From: Nematopogon swammerdamellus
Lineage: Eukaryota > Arthropoda > Insecta > Lepidoptera > Adelidae
DNA length: 64,000 bases
Direction of reading: 5' to 3'
Assembly (NCBI GenBank): GCA_946902875.1
Contig: OX336359.1
Location: forward strand, 4,030,001 to 4,094,000
The stretch's first letter is position 1. Every line of letters starts with the position of its first letter. The position numbers were made by a program, and so were the translations under genes. The notes beneath the pieces are model-generated. The model was not told where the DNA came from. It searched no databases and saw only the letters and a list, made by a program, of their open reading frames with translations. This document shows positions 1 through 9,349 of this stretch, piece by piece.

Positions 1-282
1 CTACCACCTAGTAAGGTAAGAAGGGAAGGGACCTACAATTTAACGTGGAATCCGAACCACGGTCAGCCTCCAACGGTCGAGCGGTCACCCATCCAATCAC
101 TGAACGCGCTCAGCATTGCTTAATAACAGTTGACTAACCAACCACGCCACTGAGCTACCGAGGCTGACGAATTTTCTTATCCCTTAGTCGACTTTTACGA
201 CATGCGACGGGGAGAGATGCAGTGGGGCTATTATTTTTAAGTACCGGCCCCACACGGTACAGTACCGGCCCCACACGGTACC
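1..282 (-). repeat. SINE-like element, long (tRNA/5S) form, cut by window edge
   Basis: Read on the minus strand this copy has the 80-bp head (ending GTCGACTAAGGGATAAG), then a tRNA A-box-like TAGCTCAGTGG, a 5S-like stretch around GATGGGTGACCGC, and the start of the tail (CTTACTAGGTGGTAG) before the window ends. The first 20 bases of the head (GTACCGGCCCCACACGGTAC, in plus-strand sense) are repeated once at 263-282. It is the same family as the copies at 42257 and 43776. Confidence 0.85.
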
Positions 283-299
283 ATACCACGGTACCACGG

Positions 300-835
300 T
301 ACCAACAACATGTGGATGTTCCGAGCGGGTCCGGCGGGTGTGACGAATACGGATCGGGGCAGGAGGGATGAGGGAAGCCAGTTCTTCGGAACATCGGCAA
401 TGGTAGTACCTATAAAACAGGCTAAGGGAACCAATTGTTCGCCTGTGTTGCAATGATTCAAGTCCCTCCGTGAGCTTGGGATCACCAATTAGGCGGACGG
501 CGCGGCGCTGGGTAGAGTCCAAGGAGGCCAACAGGTAAAGGGGGGATCCTTCCCACAGATGACTGCAATACTCCATCACCGGGCGAACTTGCGCTTTGTG
601 TAACATAAGAAGTTGCACCGGTGAGAAGAATCGCATGCTGCGGTAGAGGACGCCCAATTTCCTGGAGACAAGGGTAGCTTTGGACTCTATAAAGCTCCTA
701 TGTAAATCCTACATCTTTGGTCAGTTCCACCCCCAGCAGGTCCAATTTGTCATTATTAGGTACAGCCGTATCCTGAAACGTGGCTTGGGAGGAAAACCGG
801 TGGGCCTTGGTAGAGAAGGCACAAGCACAGATTAC
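300..835 (-). pseudogene. Jockey-like LINE (family J1), C-terminal reverse transcriptase remnant
   Basis: The minus strand encodes the region downstream of the RT palm domain of a non-LTR retrotransposon. Recognisable stretches include EYCSHLWEGSPLYLLASLD, TQRRAVRLIGDPKL and IGSLSLFYRYYHCRCS. Upstream (660-835) more of the same protein is readable (CAFSTKAHRF, KLDLLGVEL), but a TAG stop and frame changes break it. No catalytic YADD box, endonuclease or 5' region remains. The fragment is a dead 5'-truncated copy abutting the SINE at 1-282. Related J1 fragments lie at 24130, 47235, 49742, 52395 and 53490. Confidence 0.85.
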
Positions 836-1289
836 TTAATAGTTACTTCTTAACAGATAAATCACTCCATAGAAAATGTTCCTACCTTCGGGCTTTAATA
901 GCCTACTGTTTCACGTCGCCAATCGCTGCGTACGAAAATGTACCTTAACGATCGAGTGTTAAGTGGTTATTGCTTTGCAGCTGCGGGCAGTTGCGTGGGC
1001 GAGCGTCTATGTATACTTCACGCGGCTGACGAATTTCCACTGAAATAGACCGCCGGCGGCCCGTCGGGCGGTAGGTAGTTAGCGCGCGCAAGTACATAGA
1101 GTGCGTTAGGTCTGGCACAAGCTTGTGTTTTGCTGACGTTGAAATCTACAAGGCTCTCGCGGCCCCAGTAGGCTACCTTATGTAGAGCACCGTCTACTCT
1201 TTCAACCGTCAGACTCCTAGCAGTCCGGTCCTTGATGGAACCCTCGTGTGCGGTGCTGTCGTTTGCATAACTGTGAATGTTACCTGTTA
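836..1289. other. Unassigned intergenic stretch
   Basis: No coding pattern is recognised. A modest GC-rich patch (about 1015-1100, GCCGGCGGCCCG and GCGCGCGC) is present. It may be part of an uncharacterised repeat, but no second copy is visible in the window. Confidence 0.5.
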
Positions 1290-1405
1290 CGGTTCAAAAG
1301 ATACAGCCCTCGGACAGACGGACGGACAGACAGAGAGACGGCGTAGGCTTAGTAATAGGGTTCCGTACGACGGATACGGAACACTAAAAATAGGGACAAT
1401 TGTAA
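1290..1405 (-). repeat. Repeat C fragment (GGGTTCCGTA family)
   Basis: In reverse complement it reads GGTTCCGTA, then GCCTACGC, a GTCT/GTCC tract, GAGGGCTGTATC and a run resembling TTGAACCGTAA. This is the order seen in the fuller copies at 7866-8266 and 12998-13362. Confidence 0.8.
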
Positions 1406-1454
1406 AATTTCTTCAACGACTTGACTGTAATTTTTTTTTTAGGTAGTTTTTTGA

Positions 1455-2200
1455 AGAAAAAAAACCGCCAAGTGCGTGTCGGGCCACGCGCAGTGTAGGG
1501 TTCCGTAGTTGCGGAACCCTATCAAAATAAATTATTTGATTATTTGTATAATTTAGTACGGGAAATAAATGAATGTTAATTTGATAAAGTTCTTCAACAG
1601 TGAATTAATGATGGCTGTCGTCCGTACATTTTATAAGTTGGTCGACTATTACTCGTCAACCTCGTCGTCAACCTGTACAGCCTACTTAGCTGTGATAGTT
1701 TTACTTTTAATTTCGATATATATACTACTGCTGTGAATTTTTTCACATATCTAATAACAACCAAAATATCTAACAACATTAGCTGGCAGGGAGTGGGGAC
1801 ACTTGACTCTAACAAAAATTAGCACTTAAAAGCTTAATAATTCGCAAACGGATCCCTAAATCGAAAATACTTTTCGCAAACCCGCAATATTTTCAAAAGA
1901 CCTATCCAACGACATCCCACACGATGGGGTAGACGTGAAAAATAAATTCATCCCCACTTTACGTGTAGGCATTGATTTTATAACCCTGTCGATGGTGTAG
2001 GGGAGGTACTTAGGGTTTTTAGGGTACCTCACCCTAAAAAAAATATTTCAAAATTTTTATCTTACCACTTTGTCGGCGTTATTAATATGTATACCCATAC
2101 CAACTTACAACTTTCTAGTACTAAGGGTCCCTGAACTAAGCCGCGGACATGGCGAAACTATAAGTGTTTCTTGTTGACTACGGAACCCTATAAAATGGAA
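1455..2200. repeat. Related GGGTTCCGTAGT element(s), two halves
   Basis: 1455-1530 carries the CCAAGTGCGTGTCGGGCC and GGGTTCCGTAGTT end on the plus strand. 1820-2200 carries the opposite type on the minus strand: GGGTTCCGTAGTCAAC, then a stretch with GGGTACCTC and CCCATCGTGTGGGATG. The layout resembles a repeat I know as widespread in Lepidoptera. Whether the two halves are one element or two insertions cannot be decided here. Confidence 0.6.
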
Positions 2201-2517
2201 TATTTCTGTTTTCGCAAACCTAAGATATAATTAGGCACTCCTAAGCCAGCGAGCATTCTTTTGTGTTTGTCGTTATTTGTTCCTTTGCAACAGAATGCCA
2301 TTAGGAGGCGCTCCCAGCCTATTAGCTTCTTTTCAGCCGACACAGCTTGTCTGAAAATATTCCGTTGGAAAACATAAATAGCAGAAGAAAATTAAATGTA
2401 CATACCTACAGGTGGACTGATGGATCTAGGTTTAGCCAGAAAGCCTAAGTGTCTAAATTTGTTTTGTGGTGTTTTTTGTTGTAGTATAAACTGTAAAACT
2501 TCCTTCATTTCCTTTTT
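2201..2517. other. Unassigned AT-rich stretch
   Basis: No protein similarity or clear repeat copy was seen. Confidence 0.4.
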
Positions 2518-2652
2518 TAGGGTTCCGTATCCTTACGAAAGCCTATTACTAAGCCTATTTACACTGATATTTACCTATATTGGAACTTAAATTTGGTGAT
2601 TTTTTGACGCTCTTAATTGTATAGGTTGTTATAAATTTTTAGAATTTAATAT
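2518..2652 (+). repeat. Direct repeat, left copy (C-like start)
   Basis: It begins GGTTCCGTATCCTTACGAAA and continues through ATTTACACTGATATTTA to an AT-rich end. It is about 95% identical by eye to 2975-3105, which lies on the other side of the SINE-like insert at 2659-2968. Confidence 0.8.
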
Positions 2653-2658
2653 ATTTTC

Positions 2659-2968
2659 TTTTTTTATGGAAACTGACACGGTTGGCTACATCACCTACAA
2701 CATCCGTGATGTCAGCCCATAACACCGGGTGAACTTGGTACCACGTCAGTGCTTCCCTTCGGTCGTGCCGGCTACACTGAACTGGACGGAAAACAAAACT
2801 ATTTACATAGCCGTTTCGACTGACCTTTCATTCAGTACGGTGGTACCAACCCGGGCGGGTTAAACCCTACCACCTAGTAATATAAGAAGGGAGTCATATC
2901 CCTTAGTCGCCTTTTACGACATACACGAGGAGAGATGCAGTGGGGCTATTCTTTTAAAGTACCGGTAC
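2659..2968 (-). repeat. SINE-like element, short form (head joined directly to tail)
   Basis: On the minus strand: head (AAAGAATAGCCCCACTGC), then AAGGGATATGACTCCCTTC leading straight into CTAGGTGGTAGGGTTTAACC and the tail, ending GTGTCAGTTTCCAT and a poly-A (seen as poly-T at 2659). The tRNA/5S block of the long form is absent. It forms an inverted pair with the copy at 3351. Confidence 0.85.
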
Positions 2969-2974
2969 AAAATT

Positions 2975-3105
2975 CCGTATCCTTACGAAAGCCCATTACT
3001 AAGCCAATTTACACTGATATTTAACTATATTGGAACTTAAATTTAGTGATTTTTTGACGCTCTTAATTTTATAGGTTTTTATAAATTTTTAGAATTTAAT
3101 TATTT
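2975..3105 (+). repeat. Direct repeat, right copy
   Basis: Second copy of 2518-2652 with a few substitutions and small indels. At about 130 bp it is far longer than a normal target-site duplication, so a segmental duplication or insertion into a tandem pair is more likely. Confidence 0.75.
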
Positions 3106-3350
3106 TTACAAATTTATAATTTATACTACATAATTGTTATAAAATGTGCACGGCTCGTTAGGGCTATTAATGCTAAATAAATGAAATATAAATACGTCTT
3201 CTGTCTGTCCGTCCGTCATAGTGCAGTATCTGTTGAACCGTAGCCGGTTGAAATGTTCACAGAATATGTGTTATTATGGCGAATATGCCAACAAATAATT
3301 TAAAAAACAAAAAGTAAAAAAAATAAGGGGTGTCACCATACAAAATTTCG
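3106..3350. repeat. Repeat C-like remnant
   Basis: Contains CTGTCTGTCCGTCCGTC, GTTGAACCGTAGC and GTTGAAATGTTCACAGAATA followed by ATATGCCAACAAATAA, the order of repeat C internal sequence, degraded. Confidence 0.6.
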
Positions 3351-3678
3351 TAACGTGTGGGGCCGGTACTTTAAAAGAATAGCCCCACTGCATCTCTCCC
3401 CGTGTATGTCGTAAAAGGCGACTAAGGGATATGACTCCCTTCTTATATTACTAGGTGGTAGGGTTTAACCCGCCCGGGTTGGCACCACCGCACTGAATGA
3501 AAGGTCGGTCGAAACGGCTATGTAAATAGTTTGTGTTTTCCGTCCAGTTCAGTGTAGCCGGCACGACCGAAGGGAAGCACTGACGTGGCACCAAGTTCAC
3601 CCGGTGTTATGGGCTGACATCACGGATGTTGTAGGTGATGGTAGCCAATCGTGTCAGTTTCCATAAAAAAAAAAAAAG
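3351..3678 (+). repeat. SINE-like element, short form
   Basis: Near full-length short form: head from CGTGTGGGGCCGGTAC, direct junction GGGATATGACTCCCTTC, tail with CACCACCGCACTGAATGAA and GGGCTGACATCACGGATG, ending GTGTCAGTTTCCAT then A13. Good reference copy for the family. Confidence 0.9.
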
Positions 3679-3724
3679 TGCTAAGAATCGATAACTACAT
3701 ATTCACACTACTAAATAATAGATG

Positions 3725-4125
3725 GCGCCACAGACACGTTGTCTCCATTTATATCAGAGAGCAATACGTATCCTAGGAGGAGCACCCTACCGTGCCTCTT
3801 TCCGACTGTTATTTGGATCTCTAGGAATCCTGACTGTACCTTCCTTGTATAAATACGAAGTTGTTTGTATGTTCGTGAAAATATCCACACATTCGAACAA
3901 AATAATATGAATCACAGCTACAAGACTAGACAAGGAATGGAGACAAATTAAAGTCAGTGACACACCGGCTCACCTTAGCCGAGAGGGACCCGAACATTAT
4001 CGGTCCAAAATTTTATGAGAAACTTCCGATAGAAATAAAAGACGAAACGAAAGTAGTGACAGAATGTTCCAGTGAGGCAAATGCTGTTGGATAAATGTAC
4101 GAGTATTTATGATGTAAACCAATAA
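3725..4125 (+). pseudogene. LINE reverse transcriptase C-terminal remnant (Jockey-like)
   Basis: The plus strand reads YQRAIRILGGAPYRASFR and LGILTVPSLYKYEVVCMF, typical of the segment after the RT domain in Jockey-clade LINEs. In later frames come THRLTLAERDPNIIGPKFYE, KLPIEIKDETKVV and QMLLDKCTSIYDV. At least two frameshifts separate these blocks, so the copy is dead. Its protein differs from families J1 and J2, so it is a third LINE lineage. Confidence 0.8.
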
Positions 4126-4489
4126 AATCTAGACTAAAAGTGAACATTTATTTGGAGATTTAAAAAAAATTGCTAAACAAGCTATTACTCAAGTTTTGTT
4201 TACGCTAACAATTGCTGATATGACGTTGCTCAAAAGGTTGACTAAAGTCGATCGTAATCAGCAATAATCTCACATTACGTAACGCAGCAGAGTACGAGCG
4301 CACACAGCAGAACACAAAACTGCTTATCTCGTTTCCCCTAAAGGTTATGTTTACTAACGAACGAGCCGGGCATGAGTTTATTTTCCGCTCAAGTTTTGGG
4401 ACACCCTGCATCCTGAACAAACTCTTTATACAGGATGTGAGCTGGATAATGTTAAACCAATAGTATCGCCTTTTAGGGCTCAGTATCTT
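4126..4489. other. Unassigned intergenic stretch
   Basis: No recognised domain, RNA or repeat. A 71-codon open frame on the minus strand has no recognisable similarity. Confidence 0.4.
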
Positions 4490-4830
4490 AGAATGAAAAA
4501 GCGGAACCCTTATAGGATCACTTTCTTTTCCGTCTGTCCATCTGTCTGTCTGTCTAGCTCTAGACTATTTTTGTCAACTATTGGGATTCATATGAAATCC
4601 TAAGATCTAGAAACCCAAAAAATGCATGCTTCAAAATTCGAGACCAAAAATATTTATTATCTCATCAAAACCTTCAGGGTGCTTCGCGCTGACCTAGGAT
4701 TTTGGAATTCGGTACGAAAGAAAGAAGGTCTTATAGCATATCGGACCGGATAGAAAAAAATTTGACAAGTTCGAGCGCACTTTAACTGCCATAAGAATGC
4801 TCAATTAACAATAAACAATAGTACTAGTAA
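4490..4830. repeat. Degraded C-like and D-like repeat remnants
   Basis: GCGGAACCCTTATAGG followed by a CTGTCTGTCT tract (4496-4560) matches the repeat C family. 4725-4825 (GGACCGGATAGAAAAAAAT, GACAAGTTCGAG, ATAAGAATGCTCAATTAA) matches the 3' part of repeat D seen at 36360 and 61640. Confidence 0.5.
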
Positions 4831-5109
4831 AGGAAAAAAAAGAGAGATGTGTCAGTCACGACCGTAAAAACGAGAATACGTCAAGCCGAGGCGCTCCTGT
4901 GAGGTGTCAAAAGAAACGAAAATGTCGTCCCGCCTCCGTGGCCGTAAGCATAATCTATTATGCCTTAATTTTGCTATACTCCTTTTATTTCATACCTCTT
5001 TTCCATTTCTGGCATTTCGAGTATGCCACCCGACATACTTCATACAAGCCAAAATCTAAGAACTAAGAATTCTACACAAAAATCCGAAAATAATCAGTTT
5101 TTAATTATA
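4831..5109. other. Unassigned stretch
   Basis: Nothing recognised. Confidence 0.35.
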
Positions 5110-5350
5110 GTCGTATTTTTTTTTATGTAATCCGTTATGAGTGGCTTAGTCGGAGGGGCCAAAGCACATGCTCCGACCAGCCAATATCATCTCCGAGAAG
5201 GTAGGTGCCATACCGGAGCCTTCCCTGGATTGCTGGCTATACTGGACTAGAGGAGAACACAACCGAGGCTGCTATGCGGCCATCTTACATCCAGTACGCT
5301 GGTATCAATCCAGTCGGCTACAATTGAACCTACCGCCTAGTAAGGGGCAA
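5110..5350 (-). repeat. SINE-like tail, divergent subfamily T2
   Basis: The minus strand shows CTAGGCGGTAGGTTC, TTGATACCAGCGTACTGGAT, GTTGTGTTCTCCTCTAGTCC and GGAGATGATATTGGCTGG before a poly-A (poly-T at 5110). It aligns module for module with the common tail (CTAGGTGGTAG, GGTACCACCGCACTGAATG, TTCAGTGTAGCC) but is clearly diverged. Two further T2 copies lie in the arms of the large inverted repeat. Confidence 0.8.
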
Positions 5351-5394
5351 GGGCACCTTCAAGGCACCCTCCCTTCGGTAGGGAGTGTACCGTG

Positions 5395-5697
5395 TGAATC
5401 GTGTGGGACCGGTACTTTAAAAGAATAGCCCCACTGCATCTCTTCCCGTGTATGTCGTAAAAGGCGACTAAATGATATGACTCCCTTCTGATATTACTTG
5501 GTGGTAGGGTTTAACCCGCCCGGGTTGGTCGGTCGAAACGGCTATTTAAATAGTTTGTGTTTTCCATCCAGTTCAGTGTAGCCGGCACGACCGAATGGAA
5601 GCACTAACGTAGCACCAAGTTCACCCGGTGTTATAGGCTGACATCACGGATGTTGTAGGTGATGTAGCCAACCGTGTCAGTTTCCATAAAAAAAAGG
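5395..5697 (+). repeat. SINE-like element, short form
   Basis: Head plus tail with the junction ATATGACTCCCTTC. A short internal deletion removes the GTACCACCGCACTGAATGAA segment. Ends CAGTTTCCAT then poly-A, directly followed by a repeat C end. Confidence 0.85.
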
Positions 5698-5745
5698 GGG
5701 ATATACCCCTACGGAACCCTCAGGGCGCGGATCCTGCTCGCACTT
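5698..5745 (-). repeat. Repeat C end fragment
   Basis: Contains TACGGAACCCTCAGGGCGCG and CTCGCACTTGACC, the end sequence of repeat C. Confidence 0.6.
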
Positions 5746-6164
5746 GACCTTATTTTACCTCTCACTCTGCCCCCTTTCTCTCTCTTCTTTTTATAGCTCT
5801 CTCTGTACCGAGCGCCTCATGAATATGTAGGTTGGAAGTGAATATTGGAATACAAACAAATAGAGAGGAAGTTTCCGGGTCACCCCATACGTCTGAATTG
5901 TTTGGACTTAATTGAGTGTAAATGATAGAAAAAGTTTGAATGGAAAAGGAAGAGAAAGGTTATTCTTTGTGGAATGTTTTTTTCATTTGGATTTATTAAG
6001 GACAGTTTCCGAGTTTAATTTTACGCTAGAGAAGAACAGAGTTCGTTTTTATTTGATTATCTTTCATCCGTTGTATTATCAATATAAATTAGTTTTAAGA
6101 AACGAAATGGAAAGAAAATAAAACTTTTTTTTGCACAAAACCTTGGTTTTTAAATACATAAAAA
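5746..6164. other. Unassigned stretch
   Basis: AT-rich with no recognised domain or repeat. A 69-codon frame at 5912 (+) is not recognised. Confidence 0.35.
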
Positions 6165-6365
6165 TTTGAATTGATAATAAATTATATTATTGCTTTATCT
6201 CACTTCTCACTTATATATGATGATATCATAAATGTGAAAGTATATTTGTTTGTTTGTTTGTTTGTTCCTCTTTCACGCATGAATGGCTGGACGGATTTTG
6301 ACGAAACTTCGTATAGGGGTAGTGTATATCCCGGAGTAACATATTTTTTGATAACATGATAAGAT
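6165..6365 (+). repeat. Repeat with internal (TTTG)n
   Basis: AAATGTGAAAGTATATTTG, then six TTTG units, then TCACGCATGAATGGCTGGAC and GACGAAACTTCGTATAGGGG. A shorter relative (ATGCGAAAATATGTTTGTGAG) occurs at 57190. I recognise the layout as a common lepidopteran MITE-like repeat. Confidence 0.65.
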
Positions 6366-6439
6366 AATTTAAAAAAAAGTGGTCAAGTTCGAGTCAAGCT
6401 CGCGCAAAGAGGGTAAATTTTATTTTTATTTTCCCTAGA

Positions 6440-6635
6440 TATCAGTGGTTGGGGAAGGAGTTGGAAGGAAAGGAGGGTTGGGCGGAAGTAAGGGAGCGGG
6501 AGAGGGTGAGGGAGAGGGAGAGGGAGAGGGAGAAGGAGAGGTAGAGGGAGAAGGAGAGGGAGAAGGAGAGGGAGAGGGAGAGGAGGGAGGGGGAGGGGCA
6601 GAGAGGAAGAGGGAGAGGGAGAGAGAATATAAGAG
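6440..6635 (+). repeat. Purine (GAGGGA/GAAGGA)n tract
   Basis: About 190 bp of almost pure purine on the plus strand, built from GAGGGA and GAAGGAGA hexamers. The translated poly-Gly/Glu frame across it is a by-product of the repeat. Confidence 0.9.
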
Positions 6636-6689
6636 AAATGATCGTTTACTTTTAATTATTTCGCTCGATTTGATTATTGCTACAATTTA

Positions 6690-6855
6690 TTATTTGAATC
6701 AAAGGGTAAGCCTTGCCATCCAGCGGGGTAATGCCGCAAGTATTCTAGGAACATTTGAAAACGCCCCTTTTGTTAGTTATTTTAATGTTTGTTAGGTAGG
6801 TTTATTAATTCTTTAGTTATTAGTATTACTTTTTTAAATTTTATGAAAATAAAAA
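6690..6855 (+). pseudogene. LINE 3' end (QRGNAAS type)
   Basis: The plus strand encodes the extreme C-terminus of a LINE ORF2: QRVSLAIQRGNAASILGTF, with a TAG stop at 6793 and a short 3' tail. The same terminus with more coding sequence is at 11885-12255, so this is a 5'-truncated copy of the same family. Confidence 0.75.
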
Positions 6856-6904
6856 TGCATATACAAATGAAAAAATTGAATCATTAAATGTTCAGAACAT
6901 TCTA

Positions 6905-7030
6905 TGCAGGACATTGCACAAACGTGGTGGTCGGTGTTGTGCTGTAATTTACCAGAGTTATTGCAGCACAACACCGATTACTCTGCTTACCCCGACTGTT
7001 GGGATTCAGCGTGTGTGATATACAATATAC
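6905..7030 (-). repeat. Repeat B, hairpin part
   Basis: Minus strand of repeat B: contains the 14-bp inverted pair TCGGTGTTGTGCTG / CAGCACAACACCGA and flanking GTAAGCAGAGTAATCGG and ATACAGCGTGTG-like sequence. The head half is missing. Confidence 0.85.
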
Positions 7031-7248
7031 TCGTAACAGATTCCAATATTTAGAAGCGATAATGCTTCAACAACATAAATGTAACAAAATCGTACGAACT
7101 GAAAATTGAAAAACAACAAAACTGAGTGAGCCTGTAGGGGCTGAAGAATAAAGCCCGGGTAGCTTTATTGGCTTGGGTTGGGATAGCGATGCGTGATAAG
7201 AGATTACATTCATATCATCACGCTCACGTTTCCCGTAGGGGTTTTCTT

Positions 7249-7391
7249 CTATGGAAACTGACACCGTTGGCTACATCACCTGAAATTAAGGGAAGCACTT
7301 ACATGGCACCTAGTTCACCCGGTGTTATGGGCTGACATTGCAGATGTTGTAGGTGATGTAGCCAAAAACCGTGTCAGTTTCCATAAAAAAA
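7249..7391. repeat. Fold-back pair of SINE-like tail ends
   Basis: 7249-7281 is the tail end on the minus strand (ATGGAAACTGACACCG). 7286-7391 is a longer tail end on the plus strand, finishing GTGTCAGTTTCCAT and poly-A. Together they form an inverted pair. Confidence 0.8.
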
Positions 7392-7865
7392 AATAGTAAT
7401 TGGCATTACATCTAGTTCCCACAGGAAAAATATAACAATATCCGCTCCATCTTTTTGAACCTGTCTAGGAAATACGAGTAGAAAAGGGAAGATCCCCGCT
7501 AGGTGGTAGGGCTTCTCGCTAAGTTATTTTCATAGCAACACAAGTCCCTAGAGTAAAAATTGGTGTTCTGCCCTCGGACTGTGTGGATGTAGTAAACTTA
7601 CAGAATTTTATCTCTTGTATTGGACCTTAAAATACAAGTGTAATCAGTGGCGGAGTAAGGTACAAGAAGCAGGGGGCCTATTTTGAAATTCATTTTCTAC
7701 TAGTTTCGCGTGACTTTTAGCTCATAGCTCAAACTCCCTAAAAACCTTATTAGGACTATTAAAACATTATGCGCCATTTTGGGCCGTTACAGTCCCTCCT
7801 CCGGCGGTGCAGCCAAATCGGCCCAGCCGTTCTCAAATTATGCACTTACTAATGAACACCATTTC
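7392..7865. other. Mostly unassigned; possible hAT-type end at 7646
   Basis: No gene seen. CAGTGGCGGAGTAAGG at about 7646 matches the first 9 bases of the hAT-like element at 50822, but no partner terminus was found, so it may be a truncated relative. Confidence 0.35.
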
Positions 7866-8266
7866 ATTTTTAGGTTTCCGTATCCCGTACGGAAGCCTAT
7901 TACTAAGCCTGCGCCGCCTGTCTGTCTGTTCGTCCGTCCGTCTGTCTGTCTGTCCGAGGGCTGTATATCTTGAACCGTAATAGGTAGCCCGTTGAAATTT
8001 TCACAGAATATTATGTGCTAATATGGCCGATATAACAACAAATGATAAAAAATAAGAAAAAGTAAAAAATTCATGGGGTTCCCATAGACGAAACCAAAAA
8101 GTGTATGCGCGCGCACCATCTACCGAATAGACTATGAAGCATTTTAACTAATCATGACATTTTAACTAATATGAACCATTCCACACGCCATATATGGCGT
8201 GAGTGGTGCTAACCATGACATGGCGATACGGAACCCTCGGTGCGCGAGTTCGACTCGCACTTGTTA
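7866..8266 (+). repeat. Repeat C, near full length
   Basis: Order seen: TTTCCGTATCCCGTACGGAA, GCCTATTACTAAGCCTG, a GTCTGTCC microsatellite, CCGAGGGCTGTAT, TTGAACCGTAATAGGTAGCC, TTTTCACAGAATA, GTGTATGCGCGC, ATCTACCGAA, ACATGGCGATACGGAACC, GCGAGTTCGACTCGCACTTG. The two ends carry mutually complementary GGTTCCGTA / TACGGAACC. The class is unknown; a non-autonomous transposon is plausible. Confidence 0.85.
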
Positions 8267-8816
8267 TTATATAATATACTTATTAGCTTTTACATCAATA
8301 TACTTATTAGCTTTTGTACGTGCTAGTTAATCAAAAGTATACATGAATACAACATAAATTACAGTTTATGTATTATATAATTCCTAAATATATACATACA
8401 TACTTGTGCATTCGGGCCTAAAGGATTATATTTTAATATGTTTGTTATAGTGTTTATTATGATTGTGTTTTATTGAAATTATATTAAATAACCAAACAAC
8501 TAATAAAAGCGGGATTTCAAATGTAACTTTTCCCAGGGCTTCAAGAACTCTTAGACCGCCATTGAGTGTACCTTCGCAGAATCCGCAAGTCACGGCAATA
8601 AATTCCCTTTTTCGCGCAGGGTGCGCGTTATCGCAGCGCTCCGCAAACAGATATGTACAGGATGTTCTCAAACACGACTGTTTGAAGAAACAACTCTGTT
8701 GGGCACGCAAGGCGAATTTCCTTTCGAATTTATTCGCCGGCAGAGCGATCGCGTGAAGCATGTGCGCGCGACGGGAGAAAAGGTCAAATAACAACTTGTT
8801 GCTGTCATTTTGACAC
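8267..8816. other. Unassigned stretch with overlapping open frames
   Basis: Two overlapping open frames (8426-8818 minus, 130 codons; 8463-8756 plus, 97 codons) cross a CG-richer patch at 8540-8780. Neither shows a domain, signal peptide or repeat that I recognise, and overlapping opposite frames of this size can arise by chance. Confidence 0.35.
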
Positions 8817-9046
8817 AAAAACTGTGTAATAAAAAACTATTTAAAAAAATATAAAAACCGCCTTCAAAAATGTATGAAATAAAAAAAATCGAACCCTTAG
8901 TAATCTGTGCCCTAGAGTTGAAGGCGGTCGGTGATTTTTGCTTGCTTTCGCACCGCCTTCAACTCTAGGGTTCGATTTTTTTTTATTTCATACATTTTTG
9001 AAGGCGGTTTTTATATTTTTTAAATAGTTTTTTATTTCACAGTTTT
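8817..9046. mobile_element. Long-hairpin MITE 1
   Basis: Arms of roughly 100 bp (AAACTGTG, AACCGCCTTCAAAAATG, CTAGAGTTGAAGGCGGT) are inverted around a short loop with TTTTTGCTTGCTTTCG. A second copy is at 58797-58985. Both copies sit next to the same LINE-derived sequence. Confidence 0.85.
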
Positions 9047-9058
9047 TTTAGTAATTTT

Positions 9059-9116
9059 TTGCTGTTAATGTACTCGGCGGAATCGTTCGGCCTTCGGCCT
9101 CGAAATTCCGCCTCGC
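9059..9116 (+). pseudogene. Fragment of endonuclease-type LINE
   Basis: ATGTACTCGGCGGAATCG and the CTCGAAATTCCGCCTCGC continuation match the start of the minus-strand LINE remnant at 58772 (reading YSAES then DSAS-like residues). Only about 58 bp are shared. Confidence 0.7.
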
Positions 9117-9292
9117 TTTCCCATCCGATTTTGACCAAATTCAAATGGGACTACACGGGAAGCACCAGCTTTCAAATAAAAAAAGAATCATCAAAACCGG
9201 TTCACCCAGTCGAAAGTTCTGAGGGGACAAACATAAAAAAAAATACAGTCGAATTGAGAACCTCCTCCTTTTTTTGAAGTCGGTTAAAAACA
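9117..9292 (-). repeat. Repeat H (AACCGACTTC family)
   Basis: The minus strand reads AACCGACTTCAAAAAAAGG, GGTTCTCAATTCGACTG, CGACTGGGTGAACCGG, GAAAGCTGGTGCTTCCC, a repeat I recognise as common in Lepidoptera. A short related end occurs at 10360-10400. Confidence 0.7.
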
Positions 9293-9349
9293 CACCTAGT
9301 TTGTCTGTTTGTACAACTGTCTCTATGTTTGTCATTTTTGTTATGAAAT

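Noticed and set aside
6445..6795. 116-codon Gly/Glu-rich frame
   Set aside because: Purine microsatellite fused by chance to a LINE C-terminus.
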